From contig PNKB01000032.1 of assembly GCA_013997645.1 (NCBI GenBank), positions 1 through 36,211 of the forward strand: a stretch of 36,211 nucleotides of DNA. Reading direction: 5' to 3'. The notes beneath the pieces are model-generated. The model saw nothing but the letters and a program-made list of their open reading frames with translations, ran no database searches and was not told the origin of the DNA. This stretch comes from Cyanobacteria bacterium PR.3.49 (lineage in GTDB: Bacteria > Cyanobacteriota > Vampirovibrionia > Obscuribacterales > Obscuribacteraceae). Below are positions 15,062 through 22,711 of this stretch, in pieces. Each line of letters opens with the position of its first letter. Position 1 is the stretch's first letter. Position numbers and translations under genes: made by a program.

Positions 15062-15078
15062 TACCAGCCACACTGGTA
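15062..15078. promoter_or_regulatory. Palindrome 2, operator-like
   Basis: TACCAGCCACACTGGTA: 6-bp arms TACCAG/CTGGTA, identical to palindrome 1 except for one base. The spacer between the two copies is itself an inverted repeat (AAAAATC-GA-GATTTTT), so the whole segment can also form one large hairpin of about 24-nt arms with a 5-nt internal loop. Confidence 0.55.
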
Positions 15079-15208
15079 TTCGCACCCGACCGTCCGATAA
15101 TCTGGGTGCATATTATACTATAGCAAGTAGCAGTAAAGGTGCAAAAAGGCAAAGCGGCAATACTGGCGTTGGGGCTTGCGCCCAAACGTTTTCTTGCCGC
15201 TTCATCCG

Positions 15209-15282
15209 AACGCTGAGCGAGGCAGTTGCAGTCGCAATCGGTCTTTCGAACCGGTTGCTTCTGCAACGCACTCGCTCACGTT
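15209..15282 (-). terminator. Long imperfect hairpin downstream of the tldE gene
   Basis: Outer arms 15209-15221 and 15271-15282 pair with a one-base bulge. Middle arms 15225-15231/15261-15267 (GTTGCAG/CTGCAAC) pair perfectly. An inner GCAATCGGT/ACCGGTTGC-type stem closes it. It lies 54 nt after the stop codon of the minus-strand tldE-like gene. No U tract follows, so it may be an mRNA 3' end stabiliser rather than a strict terminator. Confidence 0.45.
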
Positions 15283-15335
15283 CTGTTTCTCCACTGCATT
15301 ACGCAGACCTGCGACGCACCTTGGCCCGATACCCA

Positions 15336-16691
15336 TCAAGCCTTGGTACGAGACGAGAAGCGGAATCCCTCGATTTTCATCGGGGGCACAACCGCCGGGA
15401 ACGTCTCCTCCCCTGCCGCCAGAACCGGCTGACCGACTTCGACAACGTTTTTCAACATGTCGATGACCGACTGGTTGAAACGCATGTTCTTGATGCCACG
15501 CGTCACCTTGCCGTTTTCGATCAGGAACGTGCCGTCGCGAGACATGCCCGTGAGCAGCTTGGTGTTGGGATCGACGTCACGCACATACCAGACGCGCGTC
15601 ATCAGAATGCCGCGCTTGGTCGATGCGATCATCTCCTCCAGCGACGAGTCACCGCCAGCGACGACGATGTTCATCGGGTATTCGCCTTCCGATGCCGTGG
15701 GAGCGGCACCGTGACCGGTCGGGGCTCCGCCCAGGTACTTCACCGAGCGACGGCTCTTGACCGGAGTCTTGAGCACGCCGTCCTTGACGATGGTCACTTT
15801 CTTGCGATTCATGCCTTCGTCGTCGAACAGGAATCCCGTCTGCAAGGGGTGGCTGGCGTCGTCGGTGATGGTGATGTTGTCACCCAAAACCGCCTTGCCA
15901 ATCTTCTTGTAGAAGGACGAGGTTTCGTACCAGTGCTCCGTGCCGGTGAAGTCGCCGTAGAGGAAACACACGAGATCGAGAACCGCGGACGGCTCCAGAA
16001 TCACCGTGTAGTCGCCCGGGCGGACGTACACCGGATTGCGGCTCTTGCGAGCACGCGATGCAGCGCCTTCAGCCAGCGCTACCGGGTCGACGGTATCGAG
16101 ATTGCAGCCGAAGCCCTTCTGCCAGCCGGACGATGACGCCGAGAGCATCGTGATCGAGCACTCGACGTTGGTCTGCTGGTCGAAGCGGAAAAGACCGGCG
16201 GTGTTGCCGACTGCGAACGTGTTGAGATACGTCGCGAAGATGCCGGCCGCCTTCAGCCTGCCTCGCCTCGCCACCTCGATGATGGACTTCACGCGTGCCA
16301 GCCTGTCGTCCGGTCCCAGAGCAGCGATGCGTGGGTCGTAACGAGAGAACGTGGGAGCGCTGTCCTCCGTCCAATTGGAAGGCTTGAGCACCTTGAGAGT
16401 GGTCGAGTCATGCGGCAGAACACCGGCCTTTTCGATGGCCTTGTCGACCGCGCGCTTGATGGCGCGAGCCGAGGTGTCGTCCGTCGATGTGACCGCCGTG
16501 CGATTGCGCGCATTGACGTACATCGTCACCGTGATGGATGAAGTGTCGACGTTCTGCGTCATCTCGTTGTTGGCAAAACGAGACGTCGCCTGATCTTGCT
16601 CGAACACCGTCACCAGCATGTCGCTCACACAGTCACCCGCGTGCGCGATTGCGAGGTCGATGATCTTCTTGCACTTTGCTTGCGTGATCAT
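15336..16691 (-). CDS. TldE/PmbA-type subunit of the TldD-TldE protease
   Basis: 451 residues. It matches the PmbA/TldE branch of the TldD/PmbA family, whose members partner the TldD metalloprotease in proteolysis of unfolded or modified peptides such as microcin B17 precursors. Visible family features are the N-terminal SRFANNEMTQNVD segment, a central GDYTVILEP strand, DDEGMNRKKVTIVKDGVL, GHGAAPTASEGEYPMNIVVAGGDSSLEEMIASTKRGILMTRVWYVRDVDP, and a C-terminal PPMKIEGFRFSS. It lacks HExxxH, consistent with the non-catalytic partner. Its ATG overlaps the tldD stop as ATGA at 16688-16691, so translation is coupled. Confidence 0.88.
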   Translation of the reverse strand: MITQAKCKKIIDLAIAHAGDCVSDMLVTVFEQDQATSRFANNEMTQNVDTSSITVTMYVNARNRTAVTSTDDTSARAIKRAVDKAIEKAGVLPHDSTTLKVLKPSNWTEDSAPTFSRYDPRIAALGPDDRLARVKSIIEVARRGRLKAAGIFATYLNTFAVGNTAGLFRFDQQTNVECSITMLSASSSGWQKGFGCNLDTVDPVALAEGAASRARKSRNPVYVRPGDYTVILEPSAVLDLVCFLYGDFTGTEHWYETSSFYKKIGKAVLGDNITITDDASHPLQTGFLFDDEGMNRKKVTIVKDGVLKTPVKSRRSVKYLGGAPTGHGAAPTASEGEYPMNIVVAGGDSSLEEMIASTKRGILMTRVWYVRDVDPNTKLLTGMSRDGTFLIENGKVTRGIKNMRFNQSVIDMLKNVVEVGQPVLAAGEETFPAVVPPMKIEGFRFSSRTKA

Positions 16692-18241
16692 TTTGAACCT
16701 CCCGCGCAGTGCCGGTTGTGACGCGGCAGCTTGGCATGGTGATGACCGGAGCGCGACTTGCTGTGGGCGCCGCCTTTGGGCTTGTCCTCAGCAGGCTTGG
16801 CCACTCCGACCTTGGTGTTCTTGAACCGCGCGGGCGCCGCACCATGGCCGGTGCCGATGGCCTGGCAGGGCTGACCCTTCGCACATGTCGGGATGCCCCA
16901 GAACACGTGCTCGGAAGGCCCGCAGATGGCGTCGCAGCTGTTCCAGAAATTGGTGGTGATGCCCCAGTAGCTGGGGTTGCGAACGGGCTCGACAATCTTG
17001 CCGTTCTTGATGAGCCAGCCGATTTCCGTGCCGAACTGGAAGTTGTGGCGACGGTCGTCGATGGACCAGGAGTAGTTGCTGTCGAGCAGGATGCCCTTCT
17101 TGGTGTCGGCGATCAGGTCCTGGAGCGAACCAGCGTCGCCGGGCTCCAGAGAGACGTTGGTCATGCGAACCAGCGGCGTGAAGCCGGGACCGGTCGCCCG
17201 CATCATTCCACCCGAGCGCGGCAAGCCGAGCTCGTGAGCGGTTTCACGCGAGGTCAGGTAGCCGACGAAAAGCCCGTTCTTCACGAGCTCCACGCGCTGT
17301 CCGGAAACGCCGTCGTCGTCGTAGGCGAAGGTGCCGAGCGCATGCGGAACAGTCGCGTCCGCCGTGAGGTTGACGATCTTCGAGCCGTACTGCAGCTTGC
17401 CGAGATTGTCCGGCGTCAGGAAGCTGGCACCGGCGTAGTTCTCTTCTTCGCCGAAGACACGGTCCAGCTCGGTCGGGTGACCGGTGGACTCGTGAATCTG
17501 CAGAGCCAGCTGCGAGGCGCCCAGGATGACGTCCGTCACCATCTCCGGGCACTGACGCGCTTTGGAGACAGCCACAGCTTCGTAGGCGACGCGTTCGGCG
17601 TTGCCCAGAAGATCCCAGCGCTTCACCATTTCCCAGCCGGCAGACTCGTACTGCCCGCCGAAGGAATTGGGCCACGAGCGGATGTAGTGCTCGTCGGAAC
17701 CCGCCTGCGCATCGATGCCGCAGCCGGAGGTGATGAAGGTCTGCGTGATGTCGCTGCCTTCGGTGTTGACGAACAACTTCTTCTCACGGGTGAACGTGAG
17801 AAGGCCCGAAGTCTGCTTCACCAGCTTGTTCTTGCGCATCAACTTCTCGCACTCGAGAAGCAGCGCGACCTTGTCGTCCGTGGAGATTTTGAACGGGTCG
17901 ATGTTGAAGGGCGACTGCCAGACAGCCTGGTGAGGCTTTTCCGGTGCCATCTTGACGCGTCCGTTCAGGATGCGAGAGCTGGCCTTGGCCGCTTCGACCG
18001 CCTTGGTGACGGCAAAGACGACGCCCTGAGAAGTGAGATGGCGAGCTGTGGCAAAGCCCCAACCGCCCCGCACCATGACGCGGATACCGAGACCGATGTT
18101 CTCGCTTTCCCCTGCATAGACCACAAACAGGTTGCCAGTTTCGACAGTCTCGGTGACCGTCTTGATCAAACGCGCATCAGCGTAACTCGCGCCGAGGCTG
18201 CGAGCCACGTCAAGCGCGTATAGCGCCAGTTGCTTATTCAT
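16688..18241 (-). CDS. tldD: TldD-type zinc metalloprotease subunit
   Basis: 517 residues from ATG at 18241 (GGAG 8 nt upstream). The zinc motif HESTGH is at residues 250-255 (HExxxH). Other family landmarks are DDDGVSGQRVELVKNGLFVGYLTSRE, a SWSIDDRRHNFQFGTEIGWLIKNG strand pair, and a Cys-containing CAKGQP segment near the usual C-terminus. Together with the next gene it should form a cytoplasmic TldD-TldE protease that trims flexible peptides. A tail of ~40 residues rich in Lys, His, Arg and Gly (SKSRSGHHHAKLPRHNRH) extends beyond the normal family end. Codons are strongly C/G-ending. No RiPP precursor or modification enzyme is recognisable nearby, so a general proteolytic role is as likely as peptide maturation. 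Confidence 0.9.
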   Translation of the reverse strand: MNKQLALYALDVARSLGASYADARLIKTVTETVETGNLFVVYAGESENIGLGIRVMVRGGWGFATARHLTSQGVVFAVTKAVEAAKASSRILNGRVKMAPEKPHQAVWQSPFNIDPFKISTDDKVALLLECEKLMRKNKLVKQTSGLLTFTREKKLFVNTEGSDITQTFITSGCGIDAQAGSDEHYIRSWPNSFGGQYESAGWEMVKRWDLLGNAERVAYEAVAVSKARQCPEMVTDVILGASQLALQIHESTGHPTELDRVFGEEENYAGASFLTPDNLGKLQYGSKIVNLTADATVPHALGTFAYDDDGVSGQRVELVKNGLFVGYLTSRETAHELGLPRSGGMMRATGPGFTPLVRMTNVSLEPGDAGSLQDLIADTKKGILLDSNYSWSIDDRRHNFQFGTEIGWLIKNGKIVEPVRNPSYWGITTNFWNSCDAICGPSEHVFWGIPTCAKGQPCQAIGTGHGAAPARFKNTKVGVAKPAEDKPKGGAHSKSRSGHHHAKLPRHNRHCAGGSK

Positions 18242-18386
18242 AATGTGGCTCCATGCGCTTTCGCGCAGGTTTGTCAGGAACCCCGGCGCCACTATGGCCA
18301 CCAGCATTCCTGAGCTATGAGAGATGGAAGTTAGTTGGAAGCAAGAGCCGCATCAGAACTCAGGTGGAGCTCTGAGCGACTCGCTT

Positions 18387-18415
18387 CCCCGTATTGGGGA
18401 CGCCGATTGCGCCCC
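18387..18415 (-). terminator. Overlapping alternative hairpins after the receiver-like gene
   Basis: CCCC (18387-18390) can pair with GGGG (18396-18399), or that GGGG with the following bases (18396-18403) can pair with 18409-18415 (GGGGACGC with GCGCCCC, one bulge). The two stems are mutually exclusive. The element lies 30 nt past the stop of the minus-strand receiver-like gene and upstream of tldD. No U tract is present. Confidence 0.35.
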
Positions 18416-18445
18416 GATGCCGAATCAGATGGACGGCTCGCCGAG

Positions 18446-19003
18446 TCAGTCGAACGCGGGATAACCGAATTCGAACTTGCCTCCGCTTTTGCGAGCTTCA
18501 CCGGCTTTCACCTTCATCTCCTGCACGAAGCATTTGAATTGGGAAGAAAGTCGTTCTTTGTCCTGGTCCTTCACGATGTCCGCCGGGACGAGCACATCGC
18601 CCTTGATGGCAAGGACGACGAACTCTTTGGGCAGTCCGGCAAGCGCACCAGCAGCGATGAGCACAGGATTCCCCGTGCCACCGCCGGTGATGGCGATTGC
18701 AGGCAAGCCGGCTTTGGTGAGGGCTTTCACGATCGGCTCGCCGCTATCAACGGGTCCGATCAGTCCACCATCCACAAGCGCCAGTTCGAAATCGCTAAAG
18801 ACCACCTCGATCAACCGGCTGGAGTCGTCATCCCACTTATCTTCGAGCGGGGTGGCGTCTTTGCCGGCGAGGATACCTGTCAGCCGATCGGCACCAAGAG
18901 TTTTGGCGCCGATGATCCAGGTCACCTGGTGACCGCGAGCTTCGAGTTGCTGTCGCATAGGATCAGCGAAGCCCGCCGTGTCTTCAATTAGGAGAATCTT
19001 CAT
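18446..19003 (-). CDS. Atypical receiver-domain protein
   Basis: 185 residues from ATG at 19003 with AAGGAGAGG upstream. It starts MKILLIEDTAGFADPMRQQLEARGHQVTWIIGA, the first strand and helix of a CheY-like receiver, with the acidic pair at E7-D8. The phospho-acceptor strand would be LALVDGG (D78), the Thr strand PAIAITGGGT, and the Lys strand VLAIKGD. A ~30-residue insertion (GKDATPLEDKWDDD) sits before the D78 strand, where normal receivers have a short loop, and no output domain follows. It could be a stand-alone phospho-receiver or a degenerate one. It is upstream of tldD on the same strand (204-bp gap) and downstream of the 174-residue unknown. Confidence 0.65.
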   Translation of the reverse strand: MKILLIEDTAGFADPMRQQLEARGHQVTWIIGAKTLGADRLTGILAGKDATPLEDKWDDDSSRLIEVVFSDFELALVDGGLIGPVDSGEPIVKALTKAGLPAIAITGGGTGNPVLIAAGALAGLPKEFVVLAIKGDVLVPADIVKDQDKERLSSQFKCFVQEMKVKAGEARKSGGKFEFGYPAFD

Positions 19004-19132
19004 GAGAGCCTCTCCTTTTCTTATACAGGGGGGCATAGTGAAAGCGTCGGCGGGCTGCCCTACTGTGTGATGGCCCGTCGACAAACTCAGGTACCGAATT
19101 GCACTCTGAGTCGTTTTTGCTCTCCTCGAACG

Positions 19133-19657
19133 TTACGGAAGATTGGCGAAAGCCGGCTGCCAGGGCTGAAGCCCGTCCAGTCCGCTCTCGGAATCACCGA
19201 CGTAGTCGAGGAACATCCTGTTTTCCGGGTCGCCCGCCTGAGCACGAGCCTTGCGGCTGTACTCGACAGGGTCGGTCTCCAGGCGAATCTCGACACGCAC
19301 CGCGCGCGAGAAACGTTCGGTCAGGTACGTCGTGATCTGTTCGACCAGAGCCTGCCGATTCTCGACCGTTTCGACAGCGCTGAAAGACAGCGGCGAACCG
19401 GCCATGAGGTCGAAGTCGTTCGTGTGGGCCCAGATGCGCTCCGGCTTCTGCACACCGTCGTATTCGCCGGCGGCGCAGCGGTCGCACATGATCCACTCGA
19501 AGTTGTTGTACTGCTTGTCCGGGTCAACGAAACGCACCCGCGCACTGCGGACATCGCTTGCACCGGATGCACCCACGACAGCCTCGATGACCGTGCGGAT
19601 GAAAGCGGCGACAGGCGAATTGGAAACGGAACCGGAAGAGGCAACGTTCTCTTGCAT
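19133..19657 (-). CDS. Conserved-looking protein of unknown function (174 aa)
   Basis: 174 residues from ATG at 19657, chosen because AAGGAG lies 7 nt upstream; the open frame runs 121 codons further upstream but that part is not protein-like and covers a large inverted repeat. The sequence has a helical N-terminus (PVAAFIRTVIEAVVGASG), a strand-rich middle with CDRC (residues 58-61), and a C-terminal part with ERFSRAVRVEIRLETDP. There is no signal peptide or TM helix. Lone Cys pairs hint at metal binding but four ligands are not evident. It is first in a same-strand series with the receiver-like gene and tldDE; gaps of 130-200 bp make co-transcription possible but unproven. Confidence 0.65.
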   Translation of the reverse strand: MQENVASSGSVSNSPVAAFIRTVIEAVVGASGASDVRSARVRFVDPDKQYNNFEWIMCDRCAAGEYDGVQKPERIWAHTNDFDLMAGSPLSFSAVETVENRQALVEQITTYLTERFSRAVRVEIRLETDPVEYSRKARAQAGDPENRMFLDYVGDSESGLDGLQPWQPAFANLP

Positions 19658-20491
19658 GTCTTGCTCCTTGCTCTTTCGAACTGTTGCAATTAAGCCGGAC
19701 TCACGAGAATCCGAAGAGAAACTCCAAAGCCCAAGCACTCCAGAGACCCAATACCTATTGGCACGCCTGTGCGCGTTATGAAATTCTTCGAAGATCACTT
19801 CCGCGCTCGGGGGAGCGGTAGAAATAAGCTTGAAGATGCCGATAGGTATTGAGTTCTGAGTGCTTAAGCTGTGGAGATGTAAGAAAGAGATGTAACTGCA
19901 CCCTACTCCTAGTCGTTTGGGCGTGCAACGCTCGTCCTGTCGTTGATTAGCGGGTTTTAAGCAGGATTGAACTGGCGAAACCTTGTCAACCGGCGCAGGT
20001 AGAGCCTTTTCGCTTGCCAAGCTCCGAAAGCCTTTACGGGCGCGTACCTTGGAAAACTCTAAAGAAACGGTTAATACCTGGCGCGGGCTCCGCTAATATT
20101 TAGTTCTAAGCCATAGCGCTAAGCTTCTGTTTCTCCTTTGATAGCTTCGAAAAGCTGATTTTGATCTCAAGAAGTGATTTAGAAGGCTGTTCTTGTTTAG
20201 GTTGAGCAGTCACTTTTTTTCCTGCCAAATCAAGTCCTCTCACAAGAAAACATAAGCCCATAACCTCCCCGATATGCATTCTGCTGCGGTTCACGTCGCA
20301 TCGGTGGAGACCGGCTCAGTTTTCCAAACGGCAAGAACCGTTTCGCTCCAGCTTTTCACGCGTGATAAAGCGAGCGATTTTTCTTACAGCAAGACTCTAG
20401 TTAGAAGCGATTGCTCTCAATCAGCCACGTGCGAATCGGTATTTCTGTGATCGCATCGCGCTGCTCTTGGGGCGTCTTCGGAGAACAAAAT
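19658..20491. other. Long divergent intergenic region
   Basis: Between the 174-residue unknown (minus) and the permease (plus). It contains a ~30-bp inverted repeat pair (19733-19865, listed separately). An open minus frame at 20106-20294 has no properly spaced ribosome binding site. I see no RNA gene. Promoters for both sides must lie here, but no clear -35/-10 pair stands out. Confidence 0.4.
19733..19865. repeat. 133-bp element with ~30-bp terminal inverted repeats
   Basis: 19733-19763 and 19837-19865 are inverted copies (AAGCACTC... at the outer end, ...AATACCTATTGGCA inward), matching except for about four mismatches and a 2-nt gap. The interior (~73 bp) holds a perfect TCTTCGAAGA palindrome and a CCGCTC/GAGCGG-type stem. 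Size and structure fit a MITE-like element or a large UTR hairpin; I see no clean target-site duplication. Confidence 0.5.
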
Positions 20492-22204
20492 ATGAGTCTG
20501 TTCCAAAAGATCTTGCGGCGCAAAAGCATGCAGGACCTCCAGACAGGAGGCGATGAAGCTGAAGGGCCGAAGCTCAACAAAGTGCTTACGTCCAGGGACG
20601 TCTTCAATCATGGCGTCGCAGCCATCATCGGCACGGGCATCTTCGTCCTCACCGGTGTTGCTGCCCATGACCACGCCGGCCCGGGCATCATTCTCTCTTT
20701 CCTTCTGGCGGGATTTGCCTGTGCCTTCGTGAGCTTTGCTTACGCTGAGCTGGCTTCAATGATCCCCGTTTCCGGAAGCGCGTATACCTACACCTACGCC
20801 ACCTTGGGCGAAATCTTCGCCTGGCTTATCGGCTGGGATTTGCTGCTCGAATATGCTGTCGGCGCCAGTGCCGTGGCGGTCGGCTGGAGCGCGTATTTGC
20901 AGAGCGTCATGAAAGCGCTGGGGCTGCACTTACCGGCATATCTAGCGCACGCACCGGAACACGTCCCATGGCAAGCCGTGTTTCTGGCCGCTGGTGCCAT
21001 CACGATTGGTGTCATCGGTATGATCAAATCGCGCGCCGCTTTGACCGGATCAGCTGGAGCCAAGACCTACATCATCGGTCTTGTTAGCGCAGCCCTGGCT
21101 GGTTTTGGCCTCGTGAAAGGGTGGGAAGTGCTGACGCACCTCACCTCGGTCGACCTGCCGGCGATTCTGATCATTCTGTTCATCAACTTCTTCTTGATCA
21201 AGGGCGTTTCGCACACGGCCAAAATGACGGCAATCTTCGTCGTCATCAAAGTGGCGGTGATTCTCTTCTTCATCGGAGTCGGCATCTGGCATATCGACAC
21301 CACCAACTATCACCCATTCTTGCCCTTCGGCTGGAACGGCGTGTTCACCGGCGCGGCGATTGTCTTCTTTGCCTACATCGGCTTCGATGCCGTGACCACG
21401 CTGGCAGAGGAGTGCAAAGACCCGCAGAAGGACGTACCAAAGGGAGTGATCGGCAGCCTCATCGTCTGCACGGTGCTCTATATTCTCGTAGCGGCCATCA
21501 TGACCGGTGCCATGTCGTACCTGCTTCTGGGCGGCTCCGAAATCGCCGCACCGATGGCACGTGTGCTCGATCACCTGGGCTACTGGTGGGCGTCGCCGTT
21601 TGTTTCAATCGGTGCCATTGCCGGTATCACTTCGGTTTTGATCGTGCTGCTCTTCGGCCAGTCGCGCATCATGATGCGCATGGCTAAAGACGGGCTTATC
21701 GCGCCGCTCTTCGGCAAGATTCACGAAAAGTATCGCACTCCCGTCTGGTCCATCGCTATCTGGGGTGTACTTGTCGCTCTCATCGCCGGGCTCCTGCCCA
21801 TCAGCGAATTGGCAGAGTTGACCAACATCGGAACGCTAGCCGCCTTCGTCATGGTCTGCGTGGGGGTGATTATCCTGCGCGTGAAAGACCCCGAGCGCCC
21901 GCGCAAATTCCGCTGTCCGGACGTGCCTCTGGTCAAGCCCGCCGGCAATTTCGCCGTCACGTTCCTGACTCGCGTCTTCGGGTTGAAGGCGGAAACGGAA
22001 GCGCGCCTGCGTGCCGCCGTAGCCACCTTCGCCTGGATGCTCATCCCCATTCTCGGCGCCGGCATGAGCTTGGTCTTCATGTTCAGCCTGCCCGCCGTCA
22101 CCTGGATCCGGTTCGCCATCTGGATGGGTGTGGGATTGGTCATCTACGTCTTCTACGGAAGACTGCACAGCAAGCTCAATCGTCCCGACAATCAGGGTCG
22201 ATAA
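20492..22204 (+). CDS. APC-superfamily amino-acid permease
   Basis: 570 residues from ATG at 20492, with GGAG 8 nt upstream. It is a cationic-amino-acid-transporter-like (YfnA/CAT) permease of the inner membrane. After a ~40-residue basic cytoplasmic N-terminus, the first helix carries the signature GVAAIIGTGIFVLTGVAA, followed by about 12 hydrophobic segments. The family-typical FFAYIGFDAVTTLAEECKDPQKDVPKGVIGSL segment is present, as is the FGQSRIMMRMAKDGLIAPLFGKIHEKYRTPV loop. The substrate is probably an amino acid taken up with protons; which one cannot be told. A small basic protein gene follows 24 nt downstream, with a shared terminator. Confidence 0.92.
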   Translation: MSLFQKILRRKSMQDLQTGGDEAEGPKLNKVLTSRDVFNHGVAAIIGTGIFVLTGVAAHDHAGPGIILSFLLAGFACAFVSFAYAELASMIPVSGSAYTYTYATLGEIFAWLIGWDLLLEYAVGASAVAVGWSAYLQSVMKALGLHLPAYLAHAPEHVPWQAVFLAAGAITIGVIGMIKSRAALTGSAGAKTYIIGLVSAALAGFGLVKGWEVLTHLTSVDLPAILIILFINFFLIKGVSHTAKMTAIFVVIKVAVILFFIGVGIWHIDTTNYHPFLPFGWNGVFTGAAIVFFAYIGFDAVTTLAEECKDPQKDVPKGVIGSLIVCTVLYILVAAIMTGAMSYLLLGGSEIAAPMARVLDHLGYWWASPFVSIGAIAGITSVLIVLLFGQSRIMMRMAKDGLIAPLFGKIHEKYRTPVWSIAIWGVLVALIAGLLPISELAELTNIGTLAAFVMVCVGVIILRVKDPERPRKFRCPDVPLVKPAGNFAVTFLTRVFGLKAETEARLRAAVATFAWMLIPILGAGMSLVFMFSLPAVTWIRFAIWMGVGLVIYVFYGRLHSKLNRPDNQGR

Positions 22205-22228
22205 CAAAAAACAACCGAGGAAAAACTA

Positions 22229-22471
22229 TTGAGCAAGTCTTACAGAAAGCATCCCTTTTGCGGGATGACTACTGCAGAAAGCGAGAAGAAGGACAAGCAG
22301 CTCGCGCACCGTCGTGAGCGCCGCATTGTTCGCCAAATCCTCGGCAGCGATCCGCTGCGTCCGGTCCTCCCGCACCGTCGCGAAGTCTCCAACGTGTGGA
22401 GCTTCGACAAGGACGGCAAGCAGAGGTTGTCCACCGACTCTCCTTACTTCGAACAAATCATGAGGAAGTAA
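22229..22471 (+). CDS. Small basic protein of the SYRK/SYKK type, unknown function
   Basis: 80 residues with TTG start and GAGG 8 nt upstream. It opens SKSYRKHPFCGMTTAESEKKDKQLAHRRERRIVRQIL. From memory this resembles small bacterial and phage proteins beginning MSRSYKKxPxC and containing an ANRKVRR-like segment; their function is unknown. The composition is highly basic, which would suit nucleic-acid or ribosome binding. It follows the permease by 24 nt and precedes a terminator, so it is co-transcribed. A shorter start at the internal Met of GMTTAESEK is possible but lacks a ribosome binding site. Confidence 0.7.
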   Translation: MSKSYRKHPFCGMTTAESEKKDKQLAHRRERRIVRQILGSDPLRPVLPHRREVSNVWSFDKDGKQRLSTDSPYFEQIMRK

Positions 22472-22478
22472 GGACCCG

Positions 22479-22516
22479 GGGGTGCAGAAGACACTGTTCT
22501 TTTGCACCCCTTCTTT
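22479..22516 (+). terminator. Intrinsic terminator of the permease operon
   Basis: GGGGTGCA (22479-22486) pairs with TGCACCCC (22503-22510), and the stem extends inward over AAGA/TCTT with one mismatch. TTCTTT follows. It lies 8 nt after the stop of the small basic protein gene. Confidence 0.8.
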
Positions 22517-22711
22517 AAGCGCAGGTTCAACTATGGAATATAATAAAATATTGGCGGTCGTAAGGTGATGCTATATCTGGTGGCGTTGCAGTGCTTATGG
22601 TTTTACCTATCTATGGGACACCAAGAAAAATTTTTCCGGGCATTGGCGATTTCAAAACTTTTTAAGAACTGGCGTTGTATGTTGTGCGAGTGAACCGAAG
22701 GAGATGCCCCA

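Larger units (their letters stand above)
14906..15335. other. Regulatory region upstream of the TPR gene
   Basis: Holds, from the TPR gene outward, a pair of 17-bp palindromes (15030-15078), a minus-strand -10-like TATAAT (plus positions 15112-15117), and a long imperfect hairpin (15209-15282) that lies 54 nt past the stop of the tldE gene. No coding sequence that I support. Confidence 0.5.

Noticed and set aside
14970-15266. 98-codon minus-strand frame in the regulatory region
   Set aside because: It covers the palindromes and hairpin, has no RBS, and shows no recognisable sequence order.
16709-18223. 504-codon plus-strand frame opposite tldD
   Set aside because: Shadow of tldD, whose HExxxH and family motifs are on the minus strand.
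19658-20020. N-terminal extension of the 174-residue protein to 295 residues
   Set aside because: The extension crosses the 133-bp inverted-repeat element and lacks a ribosome binding site, whereas AAGGAG marks the ATG at 19657.
20106-20294. 62-codon minus-strand ORF upstream of the permease
   Set aside because: Its likely ATG has the Shine-Dalgarno only 2-3 nt away, and the other starts have none. It could be real, but I cannot support it.
22568-22693. 41-codon plus-strand frame before the 22712 gene
   Set aside because: Short, the RBS abuts the start codon, and no similarity is recognised.
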